Positions 1 to 5,383 of a stretch of DNA of 7,578 bases are shown piece by piece. Source of the DNA: an uncultured Pseudomonadota bacterium (GTDB lineage: Bacteria; Pseudomonadota; Gammaproteobacteria; Burkholderiales; Nitrosomonadaceae); contig CAJBQQ010000266.1 in assembly GCA_903957805.1 (NCBI GenBank), positions 1 through 7,578 on the forward strand, written 5' to 3'. Each line of letters opens with the position of its first letter. Within the stretch, counting starts at the first letter, position 1. Under the pieces are notes generated by a model. The model did no database searches. It was not told where the DNA came from and was given only the letters and a program-made list of their open reading frames with translations. Both the position numbers and the translations under genes were made by a program.

Positions 1-3
1 AGT

Positions 4-95
4 TGGCGGAGAGAGAGGGATTCGAACCCTCGGTACGGTTGAAGCCGTACGCACGCTTTCCAGGCGTGTACCTTAAACCACTCGGCCATCTCTCC
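4..95 (-). tRNA. tRNA-Ser (anticodon GGA), complete with encoded CCA
   Basis: Read on the minus strand, the sequence folds as a class II (long variable arm) tRNA. The 7-bp acceptor stem GGAGAGA pairs with TCTCTCC. The D-arm contains GCCGAGTGGTTTAAGG. The anticodon stem CACGC/GCGTG encloses the loop CTGGAAA, giving anticodon GGA, which reads serine codons UCC and UCU. The long variable arm is formed by GTACGG pairing with CCGTAC, and the T-loop is TTCGAAT. The discriminator base is G, as expected for serine tRNAs, and CCA is encoded at positions 6-4. All arms are intact, so this looks functional. It lies downstream of the acs-MBL unit on the same strand but has its own candidate promoter. Its terminator would lie beyond the left edge of the window. 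Confidence 0.97.
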
Positions 96-136
96 GATCA
101 AAGGAATCCGGCTGACCGGAACCGATAAGGCTGCAA

Positions 137-165
137 AGGATAAACCAGAATAGGCTCGCCGGCAA
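137..165 (-). promoter_or_regulatory. Candidate sigma-70 promoter for the tRNA-Ser gene
   Basis: On the minus strand, TTGCCG (positions 165-160) and TATCCT (positions 142-137) are separated by exactly 17 bases. They resemble the -35 and -10 consensus with four to five matches each. The predicted start near position 130 would give a 5' leader of about 35 bases before the mature tRNA end at 95, for RNase P to remove. The bases after the -10 are fairly GC-rich (GCAGCC), as in many stable-RNA promoters under stringent control. This is a pattern match only. Confidence 0.5.
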
Positions 166-217
166 ATTATCAGGACGATATTAATGCTTGGAGCGGGTGT
201 TTGATTGTCTTGACAGT

Positions 218-229
218 AGTTGATCAACT
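218..229. repeat. 12-base perfect palindrome just after the MBL hydrolase stop
   Basis: AGTTGATCAACT is a perfect inverted repeat beginning two bases past the stop codon of the leftward metallo-hydrolase gene. It has no loop and no following T-run, so it is not a convincing intrinsic terminator. A 12-base palindrome is expected about once or twice by chance in a window of this size, so any function is speculative. No clear terminator is visible between this gene and the tRNA. Confidence 0.25.
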
Positions 230-230
230 G

Positions 231-1190
231 TTAGCTACTTGCCGTCGAATGGTCTAGCCAATTTTCCAGTCCTAGTGAATTGAGATCAATATCAATTCGT
301 AGCAATTCATGAATCCTTTCCTGTGGAAGTTTGCAGCCGTGTGCTGTCAGTCGTCGTGATAATAACGATCCAAGTTCTTTAATCAGCGTTGAATGCCTGT
401 CAGGGTTATCGTTGGATATCCCTCTAGCGATTGATACATGGGCATCAATCAGCTCATGCATTTCGACAGCATGTTCCGGTAAGTGACTGATGCGACCGTA
501 GTGAGTAAGGAAGGCATGCTCCGGTTTATAACTAATCAGTCGATCCAGAGAGGCGTGTGCCGCAGTCGGGTCAAACTGTACAGGTGTAGTGGTTGGAAAT
601 ACAAATTCCATCCCATCCACATCGAACTCGCGGTAGGAAACGCCGAATGTGTCGCCAGTGAAGAATGAGTGGCTTTGTTCATCAAAGATGCAGTAGTGAT
701 GTCGTGCATGGCCAGGGGTGTCGAGAAAAAGCAGAGGTCTACCATTAAAATCGATGCGTAATTCATCTGGCGCTTCAATGATACGTCCTACGTCTATGGG
801 ACGAATCTCGCCATACATGCGACTAAATTCCATTTCACCATATACTGCTTTTGCGCTTTCAATGAGTTTGGAGGGGTCGGCCATGTGACGAGCGCCGCGT
901 GGATGAACGACTAGCTTTGCATTGGGTAGGCATTGCATGAACTCACTTGCACCACCGGCATGATCGAGATGGATGTGGGTTAGAAAGACATAGCTTACAT
1001 TTTCAGGTGCGAGATTCTTATGCTTCAAAGTTTCAATTACGCCGGGAACAGAAAACGCGGTTCCTGTGTCAACTAGCGCTACATTGTTACCTTCGACAAT
1101 CATATGAATCGCAACCAATCCCTGACGATGGTACTGAGCATCAATAGTGCTAATGCCGTGGTCGTAGTCGATTATGTGCGGTAGGTCCAT
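231..1190 (-). CDS. MBL-fold metallo-hydrolase (glyoxalase II-like superfamily), substrate unknown
   Basis: The product has 319 residues and is a full-length metallo-beta-lactamase-fold protein. The metal-binding set is visible in order: D41 in LVDTGT, the signature H72-x-H74-x-D76-H77 in THIHLDHAGG, H161 in DTPGHARHH, D180 in FTGDT and H230 in LTHYG. This is the pattern of dinuclear-metal hydrolases such as hydroxyacylglutathione hydrolase, arylsulfatases and lactonases, so hydrolysis of an ester, thioester or similar bond is likely. The substrate cannot be told from the motifs. The C-terminal 80 or so residues form an additional helical-looking segment. No signal peptide is seen, so it is probably cytoplasmic. 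The start at 1190 is preceded by only a weak AAAGAG ribosome site, but the N-terminus (LPHIIDYDHGISTID) looks like the family's usual beginning. It starts 18 bases after the acs stop, which suggests co-transcription and possibly translational coupling. A role in acyl-thioester turnover next to Acs is only an inference. Confidence 0.9.
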   Translation of the reverse strand: MDLPHIIDYDHGISTIDAQYHRQGLVAIHMIVEGNNVALVDTGTAFSVPGVIETLKHKNLAPENVSYVFLTHIHLDHAGGASEFMQCLPNAKLVVHPRGARHMADPSKLIESAKAVYGEMEFSRMYGEIRPIDVGRIIEAPDELRIDFNGRPLLFLDTPGHARHHYCIFDEQSHSFFTGDTFGVSYREFDVDGMEFVFPTTTPVQFDPTAAHASLDRLISYKPEHAFLTHYGRISHLPEHAVEMHELIDAHVSIARGISNDNPDRHSTLIKELGSLLSRRLTAHGCKLPQERIHELLRIDIDLNSLGLENWLDHSTASS

Positions 1191-1208
1191 GGCTCTTTGT
1201 TTGACTAA

Positions 1209-3176
1209 CTAGTTTATGGGTTGCTGCAATTGCTCAAGTATTGCCGGGTTCTCTAGGGTGGAAATATCCTGAGTTATTTTCTCTCCTCTGGCAATTGCAC
1301 GTAGCAACCGACGCATAATTTTTCCGGAGCGAGTTTTTGGCAAATTGTCACCGAAACGAATCTCATCTGGCCGTGCAATCGGGCCAATTTCTTTGGTGAC
1401 CCATTCACGCAATGATACGGAGATATTGTGTGCATCCTCTCCATGAGGGCGTATGCCTTTGAGAACTACGAATGCGATGATGGCCTCTCCCTTGATGTCA
1501 TGAGGCTTGCCAACCACTGCTGCCTCCGCCACAAGAGGATTTGATACCAATGCTGATTCTATCTCCATGGTTCCCAAGCGATGACCGGAAACATTGAGTA
1601 CATCATCGATACGGCCCATGATCCAGAAATAGCCATCAAGATCACGACTAGCGGAATCGCCTGCAAGATAATACTTACCCCCTAAGTCTTGCGGAAAATA
1701 AGTTTTCCGGAAACGCTCAGGGTCACCCCATAGAGTGCGAGCAAGTGAAGGAAATGGGCGCTTAATGACGAGGAATCCGCCCTTTCCATTCTCCACTTCA
1801 TGGCCTGTTTCATCCACGATGGTCGCCATAATTCCGGGTAATGGGAAGGTGCAGGAACCGGGCTTTAGAGGGACCGCGCCAGGCATTGGGGCGAGCATGT
1901 GCGAGCCTGTTTCAGTTTGCCACCATGTATCCACGATGGGGCAACGGGATTGGCCTACGACGGTGTAATACCACATCCATGCTTCCGGGTTAATGGGTTC
2001 ACCGACCGATCCCAGTAGTCGCAATGACGATAGATCAAATTGGCCGGGTAAATCCGGACCTGATTTAATCAGTGATCGGATTGCGGTGGGGGCGGTATAG
2101 AAAGTAGTTACTTTGTGGTCTTGGATAATTTTCCAGAAACGACCCGAATCAGGATAAGTAGGAACTCCCTCAAATATAATCTGGGTGGCACCCATTGCCA
2201 GAGGGCCGTATGCCACATAGCTGTGGCCGGTAACCCAACCTACATCAGCCGTACACCAGAATATATCAGCGGGCTTGTAATCAAAAATCCATTTCATGCT
2301 GAGCAATGTGCCAAGCAAGTATCCCGCGGAAGAGTGTTGTACACCCTTCGGTTTGCCGGTTGAACCGGACGTGTAGAGAGTAAATAGTGGATGTTCCGCA
2401 TTGACCCATTCCGGTTCATAAGTATCGTCCTTGTCCGCAATGAGGTCGTGCCACCAGACGTCACGCGTGGTATGACACTTAGAATCCTTACCAGAGCGTT
2501 GATAGATCACTACGGATCTCACAGAGTCTACCCCTCCCATGGAAAGAGCCTCATCTACGGCAGATTTCAGGGAGATACTCTTACCACCTCGGACTTGTTC
2601 GTCGGCAGAGATCACGGCTACTGCGCCGGCATCGACAATACGTTCATGTAAGCTTTTAGCGGAGAAGCCTCCAAACACCACAGAATGAATTGCACCGATT
2701 CGGGCGCAGGCCTGCATAGCTACGATCGCCTCGATGCTCATGGGCATATAGATGATGACACGGTCACCCTTGCCAACATCGAGAGACTTGAGGCCGTTGG
2801 CAAACTGGCATACGCGGCGGTGAAGGTCCCGATAAGTGGACCGAGTAACCTTGCCATCGTCTGCCTCGAAAATGATGGCGACTTTATCGGGCTGAGTAAC
2901 GAGATGCCGATCAAGGCAGTTGTATGAAATATTCAGTTGACCATCGTCGAACCACTTAAAGAATGGGTGATTACTCTCGTCCAGCACACGAGTGAATGGC
3001 TTGTGCCATAGAATCTGTTCTTTTGCTAAATTCCCCCAGAAATTCTCATAATCTCTTTCGGCCTCGGCGCACAGTGCATGATAAGAAGCTAGACCGGCCA
3101 GATTAGATTGTTCCACGAATGCCGCATCTGGAGGGAAGGTCTCGCTTCCATGCAGAATGGATTTGATTGCTGGCAT
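1209..3176 (-). CDS. acs: Acetyl-CoA synthetase (AMP-forming)
   Basis: The enzyme converts acetate, ATP and CoA to acetyl-CoA via acetyl-AMP in the cytoplasm. From the chosen start the protein is 655 residues, close to the roughly 650 usual for the family. Visible parts, in order, are the N-terminal Acs-specific cap (SYHALCAEAERDYENFWG), the ATP-binding P-loop YTSGSTGKPKG at 268-278, and DTWWQTETG at 416-424, whose second Trp (419) matches the residue that limits the pocket to acetate. The hinge and C-terminal lid region follows as GRIDDVLNVSGHRLGTMEIE, and PKTRSGKIMRR ends the set with catalytic Lys619, the residue acetylated by Pat-type enzymes in other bacteria. The longest frame starts at ATG 3182, but GGAG (3187-3184) is one base from that ATG and seven bases from the next in-frame ATG at 3176, so 3176 is preferred. 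It is first of a two-gene unit with the MBL hydrolase and is divergent from rimP. Confidence 0.97.
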   Translation of the reverse strand: MPAIKSILHGSETFPPDAAFVEQSNLAGLASYHALCAEAERDYENFWGNLAKEQILWHKPFTRVLDESNHPFFKWFDDGQLNISYNCLDRHLVTQPDKVAIIFEADDGKVTRSTYRDLHRRVCQFANGLKSLDVGKGDRVIIYMPMSIEAIVAMQACARIGAIHSVVFGGFSAKSLHERIVDAGAVAVISADEQVRGGKSISLKSAVDEALSMGGVDSVRSVVIYQRSGKDSKCHTTRDVWWHDLIADKDDTYEPEWVNAEHPLFTLYTSGSTGKPKGVQHSSAGYLLGTLLSMKWIFDYKPADIFWCTADVGWVTGHSYVAYGPLAMGATQIIFEGVPTYPDSGRFWKIIQDHKVTTFYTAPTAIRSLIKSGPDLPGQFDLSSLRLLGSVGEPINPEAWMWYYTVVGQSRCPIVDTWWQTETGSHMLAPMPGAVPLKPGSCTFPLPGIMATIVDETGHEVENGKGGFLVIKRPFPSLARTLWGDPERFRKTYFPQDLGGKYYLAGDSASRDLDGYFWIMGRIDDVLNVSGHRLGTMEIESALVSNPLVAEAAVVGKPHDIKGEAIIAFVVLKGIRPHGEDAHNISVSLREWVTKEIGPIARPDEIRFGDNLPKTRSGKIMRRLLRAIARGEKITQDISTLENPAILEQLQQPIN

Positions 3177-3212
3177 GTTCATTCTCCAGTATTGAGATTT
3201 TTGACTACAGGA

Positions 3213-3241
3213 ATTGTATCACTCGTGGCAACTGAATCAGA
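3213..3241 (-). promoter_or_regulatory. Candidate promoter for acs and the MBL hydrolase gene
   Basis: On the minus strand an extended -10 element, TG-A-TACAAT, lies at 3221-3213. The -35 position is weak (TCTGAT at 17-base spacing or CTGATT at 16). A start near 3206 would leave a leader of about 30 bases before the acs ATG at 3176, including the GGAG ribosome site. No activator site such as a CRP-like palindrome was recognised. It was chosen by pattern only. Confidence 0.35.
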
Positions 3242-3291
3242 CCGGCCCATCTGCCTTCTCGATTGGCATAAAAAGGTTCATTTATGGGGGA

Positions 3292-3303
3292 GATAACGTT
3301 ATC
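3292..3303. promoter_or_regulatory. 12-base palindrome in the divergent acs/rimP intergenic region, possible operator
   Basis: GATAACGTTATC is a perfect inverted repeat roughly midway between the divergent acs and rimP genes. It is upstream of both candidate promoters and so could bind a dimeric regulator. One or two such palindromes are expected by chance in a window of this size, and no regulator family was matched to it. The site is recorded because of its position and is not supported as a known operator. Confidence 0.2.
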
Positions 3304-3330
3304 AGACAAGACTTTCTTATGAAGTATCTA

Positions 3331-3359
3331 TTTCATTAAGTATAAAAATTTGCTAGAAT
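3331..3359 (+). promoter_or_regulatory. Candidate promoter for rimP-nusA-infB
   Basis: An extended -10 element, TG-C-TAGAAT, occupies 3351-3359 in an AT-rich stretch. The -35 hexamer at 17-base spacing (TTTCAT, 3331-3336) is poor, which an extended -10 can offset. A start near 3366 would give a leader of about 48 bases holding the terminator-like hairpin at 3375. An alternative -10-like TATAAA at 3341 would place the start roughly 15 bases earlier. Confidence 0.4.
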
Positions 3360-3374
3360 GCCCCCTTAATTTTT

Positions 3375-3403
3375 ATGGGCTTGTTTGGCCCATTTTTTGT
3401 TTG
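3375..3403 (+). terminator. Terminator-like hairpin in the rimP leader (possible attenuator)
   Basis: ATGGGC (3375-3380) pairs perfectly with GCCCAT (3388-3393) around the loop TTGTTTG. A T-rich tract, TTTTTGTTTG, follows at once. This is the form of a Rho-independent terminator, yet it sits between the candidate promoter and the rimP start at 3414, so it would act on this operon. Terminator-like hairpins upstream of rimP have been described as putative attenuators in proteobacteria (an Rfam rimP leader family, from memory). NusA, encoded downstream, stimulates hairpin pausing and termination and could close a feedback loop. The 6-bp stem is short, so termination may be partial. Confidence 0.6.
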
Positions 3404-3413
3404 TAGCGAGGCT

Positions 3414-3842
3414 ATGGAGCTACACGAATTGCTGGAATTGACCCTGTCTGGGATGGGTTATGAGCTGGTTGACGTGGAGCGGTCGCCACGCGGCAAGCTG
3501 TTACGGGTGTTTATTGACAAGCCCAATGGCATTGCTGTGGAGGACTGTGTCGCCGTCAGTGACCATCTGGGTCGATTATTCGCGGTTGAAAATATCGATT
3601 ATGATCGACTGGAGATATCCTCTCCAGGAATGGATAGGCCATTGAAGAGGGCATCTGATTTTGCTCGGTTTACTGGAGAATTGGCTAAACTGAAGTTACG
3701 TGTAGCGTTACAGGGGCAGAGAAATTTTATCGGTATCTTGCGCGGAGTGAGCGACGAGGTACTGAAGCTGGAAGTGGATGGAGCGATTCTTGATATTGAG
3801 TTGGGTAATCTTGAAAAGGCCCGTTTAGTTCCAAAATTGTAG
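3414..3842 (+). CDS. rimP: Ribosome maturation factor RimP
   Basis: The product has 142 residues and is a cytoplasmic factor needed for efficient 30S subunit maturation. The N-terminal alpha/beta domain (about 1-75) includes GYELVDVE, LRVFIDKPNGI, VEDCVAVS and the family hallmark SSPGMDRPL at 69-77. The SH3-like C-terminal domain (about 80-142) ends in the typical EKARLVPKL. An in-frame ATG at 3375 would add 13 residues, but that ATG lies inside the leader hairpin stem and the extra residues do not look like the family. The sequence from MELHELLE onward matches the usual betaproteobacterial beginning, so 3414 is chosen. The ribosome site is imperfect: GAGG at 3408-3411 is only two bases from the ATG. 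It is first in the rimP-nusA-infB operon, 27 bases ahead of nusA. Confidence 0.95.
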   Translation: MELHELLELTLSGMGYELVDVERSPRGKLLRVFIDKPNGIAVEDCVAVSDHLGRLFAVENIDYDRLEISSPGMDRPLKRASDFARFTGELAKLKLRVALQGQRNFIGILRGVSDEVLKLEVDGAILDIELGNLEKARLVPKL

Positions 3843-3869
3843 CTATCTGAGAATTCGGTCGGAGGTAGT

Positions 3870-5342
3870 ATGAGTCGCGAAGTTTTATTGTTGGTGGACG
3901 CGTTGGCGCGTGAGAAGAATGTTGAAAAAGACATTGTTTTTGCAGCACTCGAATCAGCACTAGCATCTGCTACTAAAAAGCGTTTTCAAGAAGACGCCGA
4001 GGTACGTGTATCGATTGACCGGGAGACAGGTGACTACCAGTCCTTCCGTCGCTGGCAAATAGTGACCGATGATACAGTCGAGGATCCTGCACGTCAGATC
4101 TCTCTGAGTGAGGCATCGCAGCTCGATTCTGCTCTCCAACTAGGTGAGTTCGTCGAGGAAGCTCTTGAGCCTGTGGAGGTTGGCCGTATTGGTGCTCAAG
4201 CAGCCAAACAGGTTATATACCAAAAAATCCGAGATGCCGAGCGTGAACAGATTCTGAATGACTTTCTCGAGCGCAAGGAGTACATGGTTAGCGGCACCAT
4301 CAAACGCATGGAACGGGGTAATGCCATCATCGAGTCTGGCAGGGTAGAGGCTGTTTTACCTCGCGACCAGACAATTCCCAAGGAGAATCTGCGAGTTGGT
4401 GACCGTGTGCGCGCTTATTTATCTAAAGTTGACCGCACTGCTCGGGGACCGCAACTGGTGCTATCACGGATTGCGCCAGAATTTTTGATGAAACTGTTTG
4501 AGTTAGAGGTTCCAGAGATCGAGGAAGGACTGCTAGAGATCAAGGCTGCAGCGAGAGATCCAGGTTCGCGCGCGAAGATTGCAGTAAAGTCTAATGATCA
4601 ACGTGTCGACCCGATTGGTACTTGTGTCGGTATGCGTGGATCTAGGGTGCAGGCAGTGACCGGTGAATTGGCTGGAGAACGGGTGGATATCATTCTGTGG
4701 TCGGACGATCCGGCCACCTTTGTCATTAATGCGCTGGCTCCTGCCGAAATCAGCAGCATCATGGTGGATGAGGAAAAACACAGCATGGACATCGTGGTGG
4801 ATGAGGATAATCTCGCTCAAGCCATTGGCAGAGGTGGTCAGAATGTTCGTCTTGCATCTGAACTGACCGGATGGGAGCTCAATATTATGAGCGTGGATGA
4901 ATCCCAGGCGAAAAATGAAGAAGAGTTCTCGGTCACTCGTCAGCTCTTTATGGACAAGCTTGATGTGGACGAGGAAGTGGCGGATATTCTGGCACAGGAA
5001 GGCTTTACCAGTTTGGAAGAAGTGGCCTACGTGCCGCTTAATGAAATGCTGGAGATCGAATCATTTGATGAGCAGACTGTAAATGAACTTCGTAATCGGG
5101 CGCGTAATGTACTTCTGACCGAGGCCATTGTTAGTGAGGAAAAAGTAGGGCATATGGCAGAGGATCTACTGTCGCTGGAAGGAATGGACAGTCAGATGGC
5201 GCATGATTTAGCGGCTAAGGGTATAAAAACCCAAGAAGATCTGGCCGACTTGGCAGTGGATGACCTTATAGAAATGATCGACATAGATGCCGAACGAGCC
5301 AAGACGTTGATTATGGCGGCTCGCGCACCGTGGTTTGCCTAA
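3870..5342 (+). CDS. nusA: Transcription termination/antitermination factor NusA
   Basis: The product has 490 residues, near the 495 of E. coli NusA. It binds RNA polymerase and RNA to control pausing, intrinsic termination and antitermination. Domains in order: the N-terminal polymerase-binding domain (about 1-125, starting MSREVLLLVDALAREKNV), S1 (about 135-200, VSGTIKRMERGNAIIE to GPQLVLSR), KH1 with the loop GMRG at 254-257, and KH2 with IGRGGQNVRLA from 319. Two acidic helix-hairpin repeats (about 360-425 and 435-490) follow, ending IMAARAPWF. Their presence is the proteobacterial form; in E. coli the C-terminal repeats bind the polymerase alpha subunit and relieve autoinhibition. The start is well supported by GGAGG at 3861-3865, four bases before the ATG. 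It lies between rimP and infB in the conserved order. No frameshift or missing motif was found. Confidence 0.98.
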   Translation: MSREVLLLVDALAREKNVEKDIVFAALESALASATKKRFQEDAEVRVSIDRETGDYQSFRRWQIVTDDTVEDPARQISLSEASQLDSALQLGEFVEEALEPVEVGRIGAQAAKQVIYQKIRDAEREQILNDFLERKEYMVSGTIKRMERGNAIIESGRVEAVLPRDQTIPKENLRVGDRVRAYLSKVDRTARGPQLVLSRIAPEFLMKLFELEVPEIEEGLLEIKAAARDPGSRAKIAVKSNDQRVDPIGTCVGMRGSRVQAVTGELAGERVDIILWSDDPATFVINALAPAEISSIMVDEEKHSMDIVVDEDNLAQAIGRGGQNVRLASELTGWELNIMSVDESQAKNEEEFSVTRQLFMDKLDVDEEVADILAQEGFTSLEEVAYVPLNEMLEIESFDEQTVNELRNRARNVLLTEAIVSEEKVGHMAEDLLSLEGMDSQMAHDLAAKGIKTQEDLADLAVDDLIEMIDIDAERAKTLIMAARAPWFA

Positions 5343-5383
5343 TCTTGGCAGATCGAGCATAGGATATTAAAGGCTACTAATTA

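Noticed and set aside
3375..3413. A longer RimP starting at ATG 3375
   Set aside because: That ATG is part of the leader hairpin stem, and the 13 added residues (MGLFGPFFVCSEA) do not look like the family N-terminus.
3599..3966. Antisense open frames across the rimP/nusA junction
   Set aside because: They overlap two well-supported genes and the strong nusA ribosome site, and show no family resemblance.
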